Positions 12,417 to 24,695 of a stretch of DNA of 64,000 nt are shown here, piece after piece. Location: positions 53,995,183 through 54,059,182 of the forward strand of contig CM065377.1 in NCBI GenBank assembly GCA_033060915.1. The letters are read 5' to 3'. This stretch comes from Euryodendron excelsum (Eukaryota > Streptophyta > Magnoliopsida > Ericales > Pentaphylacaceae). The translations under genes and the position numbers were made by a program. The notes below the pieces were generated by a model. The model made no database searches and was not told the origin of the DNA. It saw only the letters and a list, made by a program, of their open reading frames with translations. Each line of letters opens with the position of its first letter. Within the stretch, counting starts at the first letter, position 1.

Positions 12417-12428
12417 GCTCTGATACCA
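12417..12428 (-). other. Primer-binding site (initiator tRNA-Met)
   Basis: TGGTATCAGAGC on the minus strand, complementary to the 3' end of plant initiator tRNA-Met, two bases inside the LTR boundary. This fixes the LTR edge and the orientation of the element. Confidence 0.85.
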
Positions 12429-12430
12429 AC

Positions 12431-13377
12431 TGACACACGCCGGCTTGCGGAATAGGCAAACGGTCGTGTATGGCACTTGCCAACGCTTGACAAGCTCCGC
12501 CAAAGCACCCCCGATGTGTTTGTATGCAAAGACAAACACAAAAAATTAAAAATCAGTGGACAATAGGTAGGCAACACTAGCAACAATGTAGGCAACGAGC
12601 AATAACTTTAAAGCAATTGAAAGCTATTACAAGCATCAAAGTATGCTATTACAATAGGCTAACAACGTCCTAGAAGTAGGACATAAAAACTAGTAAAGTG
12701 GTTTGGAGCTTACCGTGCTCACCCCTCTTATATATGTTTTTTTAGCTATTTAGGAATTGGCACCAGAAAATATAGTGTGTGCTTTAGGAGTCATAATTGA
12801 TCGTCATTTATTCTACAATGCAAAATAAAAGAAAAGCTTTGGTACATTTTAAAGTACACTTTGAAAGCTTTCCAACAAAAAAAAATCTAGTTCAAAAAAC
12901 CCTCCGGAAGACAAAGTTATGCCAATGCCAAATATGCGAAAAGGTGTCACTATGCAATCTTGACACTGTGTGATGCACGCGGAGCAGGCCGAAGTGAGGT
13001 TAAGCCGAGCCAAATTTGGGTAGACGCGCCCGCGGCATGGGCGCTGGTTGGCACGCGCGAAGTGAGGTTATCTCGAGCGCGCACCCGGCTACTGGAGCGT
13101 TGGGTGCTGACATAGGACAAAGTGAGGTTATGCTGCCCCATTTCTCACGCGCTGGTGAGTTTAACCTAGGCCGACCTAACTGCTTTGCTGGGTACTCAGC
13201 TAGCCAAATGGACATTCGTGGGGCACTGTTGGGCAACCCTTGGGGTTTTGCTTAACACTTGTCTCAAATATGTTTGCACACTTTTAGGCATCTTAAAAAT
13301 ATACTTCATATTTCGTATAGCTTTGAAAAGCTATATACAATAAGTCAAGGGGTTGGCTAGAAGAGCAATCCTTGACA
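12431..13377 (-). repeat. LTR of the gypsy-type remnant
   Basis: On the minus strand it starts TGTCAAGGATTGC at 13377 and ends GTGTGTCA at 12431, next to the primer site, for 947 bp. A TATATAAG box lies on the minus strand at 12734-12727, followed by a GGGG-rich stretch, consistent with an LTR promoter. Its GC content around 12950-13250 is clearly above the surroundings. The partner LTR is not in this window, so the outer boundary rests on the TG...CA rule only. Confidence 0.65.
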
Positions 13378-13381
13378 CTCT

Positions 13382-13700
13382 GTAAATTGCTCTATTACTA
13401 CTAGTTTGTCACGGGTTTGAAACATAGAAACTCATCCCCAAGTGGGTTGTGGGCGAGCTTTTGTAAAGTTGCTCTATTACTACTAGTTCGTTACGGGTTT
13501 GAAACATAAAAACTCGACCCCAAGCACTTGCACTGTTAGTGGGTTACGGGCGAGCCTATGTAAGGTTGCTCTGTTACTACCAGTTCTCAAGGGTTTAAAA
13601 CATAGAAACTCGACCTCAAGCACTCGCACTCTTAGTGTAAGGTTGCTCTATTACTATCCATTCGTCACGGTTTTGAAACACAGAAATAATGTCTCCGAAC
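13382..13700. repeat. Tandem array, four diverged ~80-95 bp units
   Basis: The units begin near 13382, 13463, 13558 and 13635. The shared core is TGTAAGGTTGCTCTATTACTA, then a GTCACGGGTTTGAAACATAGAAACTCGACC-like stretch, then CACTGTTAG and GGGCGAGC. Copies differ by substitutions and small deletions. A related fragment at 9529-9566 lies on the other side of the gypsy remnant. Confidence 0.8.
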
Positions 13701-14727
13701 ACTGGTAACACGGCTTTGAAACACTGCGTTTATGTGACTCTTCCCATACCTTGCAATGAGTAGTGGTAGTAAGGCTCATGAGCTGGTGGGCTGCCTTTTT
13801 ATTCATCCGATAATGAGTTGACTACCCATTCACAGAAAACAGAACCACCATGAACTGCAGGCCCTGTATTTCCCATCCTGGAATGGTAGGTTCTGACAGA
13901 CTTGGTTTTCACAAATTTTTAGGTCTTGCTACTGTCCAGTTGTAGCAGATAGCCCAACACATGTATATAGTTGTATACGTATATGCGTAAGGTTAATTTT
14001 TTTTTTTTTTAAGTATTAGTTTGCCAATTTAAAAATATTTGTCAACCTGTTGGGGTGTGCACATTTATATATATACTTATATATATATATATATATGTAT
14101 ACATATATAAATGAAAGATAGTTGCAAGATGTTGCCGAGTAGAGCATGCACATACAGACGGTGGTCGGTGGCGGTAGGCGGCCATGGTGAGTGGGGAAAA
14201 TGGATGGCAGAAGTAGGATAAAAAATTGAGAATTATTTTAAAAATAAGTATAAAAATAAATATTTTTTGTGAGTTGGTGCTAGTGTTTGACGGCGGCTTT
14301 AGGGGTGATTGATGGTGGTGGTGTGTGTAGGAGACAGAAGGAAGATTTATTTTAAAATAAATATAAAAAAAAAAAGTAAAAGCACATTTTGTTGGTGATA
14401 ATTTTTTTTGCAATTCTTTTAGTTAACTCATTGGATACCTATGTCCAACCCATTTAAATCCATTTATAATTAGGCTTGCATGATGTAACCTAATTAAGCT
14501 CATTAAAAAATTAAGATAGATTTAGATGGGTTTTAAATTGGTGAAATTGGGCGGATTCATGGACATGCGTTGAATTTGTCAGGCCTAAGTTCTGTACTGG
14601 TCTTAATGGTCTTTATTTGACTTACATAAAAAATGAAATTAATCATAAAATCCAACTTGAATCGTGACTAGTTATTTTATAAAAAAAAAAATTAAACCTC
14701 AATGTTTTGCTGCTTCGAAAACTATTT

Positions 14728-14897
14728 GGGTATTTGGATGCGGTTTTTTTTAGCAACTTATAGTTTTTTTAAACAGTTTTGACTTCTCGCTTAAAAAATT
14801 TATTTTTAGAACTGGCTTAAGCTTTGAAAAGACATTTTAAAAAATGACTTTGTAGAACTAGCTTAAGGTTTTAATTTAAGCTGTAATGCAAATACCC
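14728..14897. mobile_element. Small MITE-like element, 9-bp inverted ends
   Basis: GGGTATTTG at 14728 and CAAATACCC ending at 14897 are perfect inverted repeats around a 170-bp AT-rich, non-coding core. The flanks (AACTATTT and TCTATATT) are similar but not identical 8-mers, which would suit an old hAT-type duplication. Confidence 0.45.
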
Positions 14898-15320
14898 TCT
14901 ATATTAATAACTATTCTATAGAGAGGAAAGTTCAACTTCTACTATTTAAGTGGAGAAATATTGTTGCTTGGTTTCATTGATGACTGAAGAAGGGCTGCCA
15001 GCTACTACTTGGTCTAAATTTGCCGTGTGAGCTTCAATATAAAATCTATCATGTGAGCTTTAATATAAAATCAATCAACTTGCATATTAGCATAAGTTTT
15101 CGGAACACGCAACCGTCAGAAATTTGGATTAAGAATGATGGCCGATTATTCAATGTCTTAATCTCTAATGGATTCTCATATGCTTTACCCAACTAGATTA
15201 GTATCAAAATTCTTTCAACATTTGTTTTATCAGGTTGCTTGTAATTCACCCCAAGTGTGTGCTTAGCTCACCATACGTAGTTACAATATATATAAGCAAC
15301 TTATATATATATATATATAA

Positions 15321-15795
15321 GATAAATTATACTTTATACTAAATTTTACTTTAAGATTTTTACTTTCAATTATAACATTTAATCCCTTACATTTTTAATT
15401 TGTTGCAATATCAACATTATGCTAACTTGCGTTTAGAAAATAGACGAAAAATTCACATATGACAAGCATGTTGCCTTTTTCAGAGAACAAAGATATAAAA
15501 TCATACTTCTTTCTAATAATCTTTCCTCTTAAATCACTCCAAAATTATTTATGTAATCAATTTTGTGACGTATATAATATAATTAGACTTCATGTAAAAA
15601 CTTTGAATTTAACTCACACAATATATGTGAGTCTTTGATATGGAAAAATTTTGAATTTTACATATTGGTCCCTTAAAGATTTAAATTTTACATCGCAACA
15701 AATTAGAAGTGTAAGAATTTAATTGTTACAGTTAAAAAGTAAAAATTTTGAAATAAAATTTAATATAAAGTATAAGGATATAAAATATAATTAAC
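15321..15795. mobile_element. Foldback / MITE-like element with ~90-bp inverted arms
   Basis: The left arm (about 15321-15412: ...ACTTTATACTAAATTTTACT..., then TTACATTTTTAATTTGTTGC) is the reverse complement, with mismatches, of the right arm (about 15690-15795: GCAACAAATTAGAAGTGTAA ... TTTAATATAAAGTATAAGG). The spacer holds no ORF. A (TA)n tract abuts the left end. Confidence 0.6.
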
Positions 15796-17950
15796 TCATA
15801 TATAGTTAATCTTTCTAATAAAACAGAACGGTTTTTGAATTTTGATTGGACAATTGTCCTACATGGCACAAATCTTATATCTAACGGAGGAGATTTGTTT
15901 TTAACATTATTCAATGGCTTGGATGAATTTTGAGTGTGTCTCACACATCCAAAACCTCGCCCAAAATGTCTGACACACCATTTCACCGAACACTCAAAGT
16001 CAAACTTTTACTTTATTTTGTGTAGACCCACCTCTAACGTCTCTCACATTTCCACTTTCTCTCATACTCTCTCTCTCTCTTTTTAGGTTGTACAAAGTCC
16101 TGCTTTACATAGTAGATATAAAAAGACAACTTAAGAGACAAATCTATTTCACGCAAAATGGGTAATCATCTCTGGCAACCTACGAAGGCTACATGGCCAC
16201 CCACAGTTAAGAGAAACCCAACATCTTTCTTTTTTTTTAACTGTATCATTTTGCACAATCATCAAAACAAAAAAAATTTTTTCTTGGATCTCACGTTTAC
16301 CGTATCATTTGATTCGACTCTCGAAAGCTGAGCTCTCGGACTGTAGTTTCAGTGTAGCGGTCTTGAACCTATTAGAGAATTAATATAAAGAGCAATGTAG
16401 AAATGAATCTATACACATATTTTGTCAAGGCCTTATTGTTCAATTTGATGAGATGCATTCATAAATTGCTTTGGTTGAATTCAAGATGATTGTTTATATT
16501 CAATAAGCATATTCAGATTTTATTGTGAATTCATACGAGTGCTATGCTAGCTGAAAACATGCCCGCTTCACGAATTCAGGAATTGTATCTTTTAGGTGCA
16601 CAAAAAAACAAGGATACAAAAATATACAAAGAAAAAAAGTAGTCATTATTGCTCAAGAAGAAAAGGCAATTTTTTTATGCTCTTTTATAACCATTGGTGC
16701 ACTGGTGGTTGGGGTGTTTGAATAATTGTTTTCTTGCCGCTTATGTTCTAATTAACTTAGTAGTAGTCATTATTGATTTTATGATTCATATCTTTCTTAA
16801 TTTAATTTAATAAAGATTGAGGTTTTTTTTTTTTTTTTTTTTTGGTAATAAGAAACTCCATTATGTATTTTCTATAATTAGATAAATTTTGGATACTAGA
16901 ACTGCATATGGCACATGTATGGGCAAATCCAATAGTCAAATTGAAGACTTCCAATTAATGATGATGATCTTATTTATAGTGATTTGTTTTATTTGTTTGA
17001 TTATGCTTAATAGTTATATTGGGTATAGATACAAATTATTAGTTTAAAAGAGCTCAAATTTTAAAATGTCTTGAAAATACAAATTATATGATCAAAGTGA
17101 AATTTTCAAATTCAACTTTTTGTTGAAAACTGTAAAAATTATATAGAAGTCATTACTAATTTTGTTGGGGGATGCTGTAGGCATGGATAATCCCTAAAAT
17201 TTAAGTACTGTCGCTTAAACAGTAATTTAGATATTATTGGTGCTTATAAATAATATCTAGGTATTAGAAGTCATTTCATACATAAACTCACATGAAAATT
17301 TTTTAGTTGGTTTAGGTCGCTCACATTGATATCTCCGTATGCAAATTCTTTTATTGTTAAGCTATTTTATTTTTTGGGAGGAGGAAAGCATAGATAACTA
17401 CTTAGTTTAGAGGAGCTGATTTTTTTAATTTTTAAGAACAATTTTTATTATACATATACATGCGATTTGGTAACAATTAATTCTGTGAATTAAATGAGAC
17501 TCTCTACCGCATGACGCATACATAATATTCAAATTGTTATTATCGAGAGTGCCGTAGGCACGAGTTATCCCTAGTACATATATATGGTACATTGGTCGGC
17601 CAAAGCTCCCTAGAGAGAAGAGTGAATTGAGCCATGACACTAAGCATGGGTCACTAGTCTAAGCGGACACAATTTTGATACTACGGTCACACGAACAAAT
17701 AGCTTTCGATTTTGCCACCTCCAAAAAGGGGGCCAATTTAGCTTGAGATGGCCTTCTTTACCATAATATATACTATCGCAATAGAAACCACACCAGAAAA
17801 AGGCTGGTAGGACATAACACTCAATTTTTTTTTTTTTTTTTGGTTGGGTAGAATATCATTACTGGTCAAAAGTCCAACCCTGTTCTCCGTCAGAACTTCC
17901 TTAAATTAGTGCAAGCTAAAGGCATCTTAAACTCACCATTTCTCTGCACT

Positions 17951-18741
17951 ATGAAGGTCTCCAGGAAGATGAAAAGATCCAAGTTTATCTTCCTTCTTCT
18001 CCTGTTAATGACCCGTTTAGGGTATAGCCGGATCATCGGAGAGGACTTGAGTTTGATATCTGATGGTGAAGACTATAGTACAAGCAGATTATCCACCATT
18101 GTTGAATTGAATCTTACAGAAACAACAGTGACTTGTGAGCCCATCTATGGCTTCCTTCCATGCACGACCGAGCTTTGGGGGCAGCTCTTCCTCATAGTAG
18201 TATACGAATACTTGCTGTCCCTCGGAGACAAATATGTTGCTGCTGGTTCTGAGCTGTTCTTCAATATAATTGGTCCTGGTATCTTTGGTGCTAGTTTATT
18301 CCACATCCTCGGCACAATCCCGGTAGTAGCTTTGATGCTTGGTAAGCTCCTTTCTCGGCCTTTTCCTCGTCATTTTATTTTAAGTTCTTCATCTTTTAAA
18401 AGGAATGGATATACTAGATATAGCATTCCAATTTTGTTATACCAATGAACACTTCACAAAGATGAAGAAATGGTAGTAGACTGCTTCATTTAATGGCATA
18501 TTCCTATCATGTGATCATCATACAATAATTCTTATTTCCCAGAATGAGATAGGATGGATTTAGTCTGATTTTAGTTTTTTTTTTCTTATTTATCCTTAAC
18601 TAAAGAACAATACAACTTTAGGAGTATGAGTATTTAATGTTACAGTTTGATTCATTGAACAAAATAATAGAGAGATACATTCCGTTTGATGATGTTCACA
18701 AGATACCAAGGTTAGGTAATGAAATGATTCCAAGATTAGGT

Positions 18742-18812
<71 letters not shown>

Positions 18813-21800
18813 ATTTTTTCACCGGGCAACATCGCCATCGACAAAGTTTACTAAAGCCAAGACATTTAGCAAAGAGTTGTGATATTGAAGGAGGTTAAGT
18901 ATGGATTTGAGTTTGGGGATATGTTGAATTTTGTCAAACAAATTGCTTTGCTTAGTTAGGAAGCTCCATCCAAGACTGGTTGTTAACCGACATGATCATA
19001 TATAGCATGTTTATTTTGATGTCCACAAGAAAAACCTTATAGAAGTTGACTTTCATGTGTTCAAAGACCCCTAGTGATCTGCCCAATATTACAGTTTGAT
19101 CAGCTACTTAGTAAACATTTGAAATGCTCACATCCCTGTATGAAGTCTGAAAATACTGCAAATTTCTCTATCAGATAACTTCCCAAGGATAAATTCATTG
19201 GGAAATTCATGGCAGTATTTTGGGTTGGCAATGTATTCTATTTAAATCCTCAATACCTGCCTGAACTTTCATGATCAAATGAGTTCAGAGTGCGATTTCT
19301 AGGAGGTTGGTGAAGAAAATCTGTAGAGGAAGAAGAAGATAAATAGTTGTTTCAAAGACATGGTTCAATATCATTTTTCAAAATCGTATTCACCAATTCT
19401 CTGAATCTGATGTACTTAGTTAATAGTGAATTGCTTCAGGATACAATAAAACCGAGACAAATATGTAATTCTGATAGCATGTTCACACACACTAACTAAA
19501 TCAGACCCTAATACTCTCTTATTATCAATAAATTGCAAAATTGTGAAAATATTGTGAAAAGTCTATATCAGATTGCTTGTTTAACTAGATATTAAGTCCT
19601 CTAATGACTTCAACTATGCATAGACAATCTTTAGTTCTCTATCCATTAATATTAACATGTCTATTTGCTAAGAAGAAATAATCAATTCAATGTCAAAGCA
19701 TCACTACCCAATAAGTCCAAGTTCTTTCTCAAACTTTCAGCTACAAAGGAAAAAAAAAAAAAGCAAAACAAAATTTTATATGTTTGATGAAAGATCTAAT
19801 ACAGATTAAATTCTTTTTCAGCGTCTGGACTTTCGGGGACTACAGAAACTGCTGAAGAACAAGCAGCAGTGTCAATGGGCTTACTAGCAGGATCAGCAGT
19901 TATGTTTCTCACTCTTATATGGGGTTCTTGTGTTGCTTTTGGCAGCACGGATTTTTCAAGCACTTCAACTTCATCAAATACTGAAAATGAGAAACCATTA
20001 AGTTTTACAGGTTCTTTAATTTCCCAACTTTCCTCTTTCTTCACCGGCATAAATGATTATCACCTGTAAAACAAATTGTTCCCTCTCTCTCTTCAGGTTC
20101 TGGTGTTAGTACTGATGTTGAAACTAGTTATACAGCAAGAATCATGATTCTATCCATGGTCCCATTTCTCATTCTTCAACTTGCTAAAATTCTCAATTCA
20201 TCGACCGGGACGCGAGTGACAATACTTGTTTCTCTCATTGTCACACTTGTTTTCCTATGTGCTTACTGCTTCTATCAGGTAAGTGGTAACACGAGAAAAA
20301 CCAAAATTTTCATTTGTTTCCATGGAATGACCTAAACGTTTTGGTTTTCTAAGAGACCGAAATAAACTTTAGTAGAATAATAGAATTCAAGTGGTTGTAT
20401 TAAATTGGATCGGAACTTAGCGAAAAGCATCAAAATACATTGCAATATACGGATAAATATTTTATTTTCTTTTTCTGGTTATATATTTATGCAGGTATTC
20501 CAACCATGGATCCAGAACAGGAGATTTGAGTACTTGATGCACAGATATGTTGATGACAAGCTACTAAGGCTCCTCACCCGGAACGGTAGCCCTAATACAA
20601 CATTCATGAAAGAGTTAGTTTCCTGATTCATACTTCCATATTTTAATTGACGGAGAAATGGAAACGTTTCAAAAATGTCTCAGAACCATTTCAGAACCAT
20701 TTTAGAAGTAACAAATATTAATATAGTAAAATACAATCTTTTATTTTTTTTCTTAATAGAACATTAGTTCCTGTTTGCGAAGCATCAAAAATCAACAGCT
20801 AATGAAAGTCTACCTCAACCCACATTTCTAACCTTCCAATGTTTTTCAGCTGCATCTCAATCAGTTGCTGTCAACATTCTTCTTAGACTTCTCTTTTTTT
20901 TTTTTTTTTTTCTCACTGTATATATATTAACAGGCTATTTCATCAAGCCGACAAGAATAAGAATGAGTTTATATCACCAGCCGAGCTTCGAATGTTGATC
21001 TTAGGGATACGGATAGAAGAAGTAGGTTCGAATACTGAAACACTCGTGGAGAAGGTCATGGGAGCATTCGATTCCTCTGGCGATGCTCATATTGATGAGA
21101 CAGAGTTCGTTAAAGGACTGTCAAAATATATTTCTGATGCTGTACAATCTGTTGAAACTCAAGCTGGGAATGGATTTAAGTTTTTTGGTGCCACTGCTAA
21201 GGTAAGTTGATTTTTTTAATGAATTATATTAGTGCATGCTTAACAAAACTGTAGGCATGTAAATTTAACCCGAGACCATGAATTTCCCAACTTATCAGGT
21301 CCAAGCCCAAGAATAGACCTGCTCGAAGCTCACTCATTTTAGTAGTGATGGGATATATATTTAATTTGTAGTGATGCAATTTTCTTCATCATTTTAGTAG
21401 TACTTTTATAATTTATAAATTTTAATGTCATTGACACAATTTTACAATTTCATTTAATTTTACTCATGTGTATTTTCCATTTTACTTACGTATTTAGCAT
21501 TTTACTCACATATTTATATAAACCATTTCAATGTAAGTTTAACTGTATAAATTAGTTGTCATTATAAGTTTAATAAATTATAAAACATATTACATAATGC
21601 AAGTAAAAATGTTGAAAAATAATTTAGACATAAAAATAAGCCCGACCCACTCATGCCCGCTAATTCAGCCTGAGGCCGCCCTATGTGTCAGGTCATAATG
21701 AAAATCTCAGGGCCAGCCCATAGTGCTGGCTTGGGTTGGGCTTGAAACTTTTATTACTGCCCAGCCCATAGGACGGGCTTGGGTTGGGCCTAAAATTTTA

Positions 21801-22540
21801 ATTTATGCCCAGTCTGGCCCCGTTCGAACTTTGACGGGAGCCCAGCCCGGCCCGGCCGCTGCCTAGCAACAAAACTATGGTGCCTTGATTCTGAAATGGA
21901 TAATGCAGAGTACTACAGAAGAACAGCAGAGCTCGGCGGCTGGAACGAAGAATAGTCAGAGTGCTAATAAGTCTTGGTTGAACTTCTTCAAAGCCGGGTG
22001 CCTCTTGCTTCTCGGAACTGCCATAGCAGCCATACTTGCAGAACCCCTCATTGTTTCTGTCGAAGATTTCGCAACAGCTGCAAACATCTCTTCTTTCTAT
22101 GTCTCCTACATTGTGATCCCCTTCGCTTTGAATTACAGGCAGGGACTCTCAGCAATCACAACTGCCAGACAGAAGAAACAGAAAGCCATTTCTCTAACTT
22201 TGTCCGAGGTTCGTTTCTCTCTCATATATAAATCCATCTCATGTAAGTAATTTTTTTTTTTTTTTTGACACGCTTGAAGTTTCTTCCACAGATTTATGGC
22301 TCAGTGTTCATGAGCAACATGATGGGATTAGCAACATTCTTAGTGCTTGTTTATATTCGGGACCTGTCGTGGGACGTCTCGGCTGAAGTTCTTGTTGTTC
22401 TAATTATCTGCACAGTGATGGGTATCTTTACTAGTCTCTTCACGAAGTTTGCTCTGTGGACAAGTATTGTGGCATATCTTCTGTATCCTATATCTCTGCT
22501 GCTTCTTTATGTTCTTACCACTGTGCTTGGATGGTCTTAG
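17951..22540 (+). CDS. NCL: EF-hand sodium/calcium exchanger-like protein (NCL type)
   Basis: Seven exons join to 565 residues: 17951-18341, 19822-20010, 20097-20278, 20495-20613, 20934-21201, 21909-22208, 22292-22540. All introns are GT/AG and phases agree. The first ATG follows an in-frame GTG-only stretch and opens a signal peptide (KFIFLLLLLM, residues 11-20). The architecture is that of Arabidopsis NCL (585 aa): CEPIYGFLPCTT, membrane helices, a first alpha-repeat (GPGIFGA...GTIPVV, 108-126), SGLSGTTETA, GSGVSTD...SYTARIM, VFQPWIQ, two EF-hands (loops 300-311 DKNKNEFISPAE and 340-351 DSSGDAHIDETE), then five or so helices to a C-terminal GWS. NCL proteins are reported as Ca2+-binding exchangers in Na+/Ca2+ handling. 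Here the acidic residue expected after Pro124 is Val and the Glu of the second alpha-repeat is Gln461, so transport activity is uncertain. Confidence 0.9.
18744..18811. repeat. (TC)n microsatellite, 68 bp
   Basis: About 34 uninterrupted TC dinucleotides in intron 1 of the exchanger gene. Confidence 0.97.
21254..21860. repeat. Repeat-like insertion in exchanger intron 5
   Basis: The 707-bp intron 5 holds an AT-rich core flanked by GC-rich blocks rich in GCCCAGCCC, GGGCTTGGGTTGGGC and AACCCGAG. Such GGCCC/GGGCC-type ends recur in plant non-autonomous elements. No ORF. The boundaries are approximate. Confidence 0.35.
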
Positions 22541-22900
22541 GCACTTGGCAATGGTGATAATACCACACAGACGATTGGAATAAAACCTGAAGAAAAGAAA
22601 TTTTTTAAGCAAGATAATGTATACTTTAATCTGAACAGTGAATTTTTTTTTTTTGGATCTATGTTTCAACACTTGTGCAGGAAATAGAACAAGACTAGCA
22701 TCACCAATGTCATGCAGTGTTTGATGTTAATCTGTATTCATATCTCATAAAGCCGAAAAATAACAAACCACCAAACTTCTTATATTCATCAATTTCCTAT
22801 TGTCAAACCATTCATTTACAATTTGGAGATTGGAGATCAAATGCCATCTTAGTTTTCTTGAAGAAGTGCCTATCTTTGGTCTTCATGGAAGCTACCCCAG

Positions 22901-23096
22901 CTAGAGTTTTAGATTGAGATCAACACCATCCTCTTCATTCTCACCTCTCCTCCTATAGTTGGAGCTTGTGGTTGCTTCTGCCCAGCCAACTGGTCTGTTT
23001 GGTAGGAGAAAACTATAGAATGGTTTCTGAGGACCCGGTCCGCCATGTCCTGATGATTGGGGTGGGTCATCTATGCTTTCCTGCAAATCATTTAGT

Positions 23097-23131
<35 letters not shown>

Positions 23132-24695
23132 AATTATTGACACAAATATGCAATTCAGAAAGAAACAGGCTATATATAGATGTATATGTGTATGTATATA
23201 TCCTACTTGTAATGGGAACGAATTGAATACAGGAAATTCATCATGAATGGTTTGTGCAGATTGTGAAGAACTTGCAGGAAGCCCTAATGTGAGAAAACTG
23301 GAATCAAGATTTCCACAATCTATATGGCCTTTCTTTGAGTTCAGCCTTGGCTGCAGTCCTTTCTTCGTGTCTCTGAGAAAGCAACACAAAAAATTTGAGC
23401 TAACAATGCCAGAGACTCGGAATTGGTTAATAACACAATAACAAATACCCGAATCTTGAGTTTTCCTTGCTGGGTTCAAGCCAGATTGTGCTGCCATATC
23501 CACATGAAGATTGTGGATCTGCTCTGTTGGGGTAGAATGGAGCTGGCTGGTCATCAATACTGAAAGGCCATTGCCGCTTTGTGCCAACAGTCTATTATCA
23601 TGTAGTACCCAAATTTTCCATCAGAAATTAACCCAATTTCACAATCTCATGTCCTTCTCAGCCAATAAAACAGATTCAGCTGAATTCCAACAGAATCATT
23701 CAAACAAAACCATAAAGAATCAACCCAAAACAAGCCCATTTTATCAATTTTCTCGAAATCAACTACATTTTATCAAAACTAAGAGAAGAGAAGGCCTAAA
23801 GCAATTTAAAAATAGGTCTAGCAATGAATTGTTTGATGAGCAAAAGCAAAACCAATAACTAATATAAACCAATTACTGAGAAATTTACTCTGGGGAATTT
23901 TTACATGCCTTCTCTTGCTCGGGCTGAAAGGATGTGTAGCTATAGGATCTTTGGTTTGAAGGGGGCTCTATCGGATGATTCATTCCAGTGGATGACGAGG
24001 ACGAGGAGGATGGTGCAGAGGGCATAAGAAGATTCATCTGAAAATTGCAGAATTTCTTATATTACGACTCTTTAATAAGCGAATCACAATCAAAGGGGAA
24101 AAAGAGAGGAGAAGAAAAGAAAAACAGGTCAAGTGTGTTTTTTTTTTACCACCCAGGGTGGGTATTGATAATGTTTGGCTGGCAGCATGGAAGGCGAAGG
24201 CCAAACTGGATTGAATTTGTCAGGAAAATGCATGGGAAATTGAGACCCAGAATTGAATTTGAAAGCTTCCCCATCGGAATTCCACTCATGAGAACTCCAC
24301 ATTGAAGGAAAAATGTCATGTTCCAGCAAAACCATGGCTGACCCACCAATTTCATGGACGTCACCACCACTACCATTCAGTGAATGACTATAAAGATTGT
24401 TCAGGGGTGGCACCGTCACCGGCGGTGGCTGCGTGGCCGGAGAATGATGAGGTTGGGGATTTGAGCAAATTAAGGATGAAGGCGGCCCTGCGAATGCTGC
24501 TTTGTTATCAGTTTCATCCTTCTTCTGCAACTGTTCTCTCAAAATCTTCTCTAGCTGTTCAACTCCTAGCCCTCTTTGCGGTGGCGCTTTTGGAAGCTTA
24601 GGCTTCTTCAAACTTCGACTCCACCCACCACCGCCACCGCCGCCGCCGCCGCCGCCGCCACTACCTCTCAGGTTCTCTTCTTGTTCAAGCACCAT
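22901..24695 (-). CDS. SPEAR: SPEAR/TIE-type (SPOROCYTELESS-like) EAR-motif transcriptional adaptor
   Basis: Four exons on the minus strand, 24695-24150, 24037-23905, 23370-23207 and 23080-22901, join to 340 residues with matching phases. The N-terminus has a Gly run (12-24) and then the family's basic and helical motif KKPKLP..PPQRGLGVEQLEKI (30-51). The C-terminus is GVDLNLKL, an LxLxL EAR motif at the very end. This combination defines SPL/NZZ-like EAR proteins (SPEAR, including TIE1), nuclear adaptors that recruit TOPLESS-type co-repressors to TCP transcription factors. Exons 1 and 4 are firm. The exon 2-3 junction was chosen because it alone keeps the frame (donor GCAT|GTAAAA, acceptor CTCAGAG|AC); an alternative acceptor two bases earlier breaks it. 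The last intron carries a (GA)n repeat (23098-23128). The gene is convergent with the exchanger, 360 bp away. Confidence 0.85.
23098..23128. repeat. (GA)n microsatellite in SPEAR intron
   Basis: About 15 GA units, read as a CT tract on the coding strand; it lies upstream of the last acceptor of the SPEAR-type gene and may serve as its pyrimidine tract. Confidence 0.95.

Larger units (their letters stand above)
10657..13377 (-). mobile_element. Ty3/gypsy-type LTR retrotransposon remnant (LTR-PBS-gag-protease)
   Basis: Read on the minus strand the parts are in order: LTR 13377-12431, primer-binding site 12428-12417, gag 12365-11131, protease about 10960-10660. Reverse transcriptase, integrase and the second LTR are not visible; the element fades out near 10.66 kb. 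The gag is broken by several stops and frameshifts, so it is dead. Confidence 0.82.
13701..17950. other. AT-rich intergenic region upstream of the exchanger gene
   Basis: No gene is supported. It contains a (TA)n stretch near 14070-14100, two foldback elements listed separately (14728-14897 and 15321-15795), a T-tract near 16821-16842, and the presumed promoter and leader of the exchanger gene from about 17650 onward. Confidence 0.6.

Noticed and set aside
14042..14413. 123-codon minus-strand ORF
   Set aside because: Low-complexity (Tyr-Ile from TA repeat, His run), no homologous motif, start and end in simple sequence.
18596..18882. ORFs on both strands across the (TC)n repeat
   Set aside because: Arg-Glu and Ser-Leu runs are direct translations of the microsatellite within an intron.
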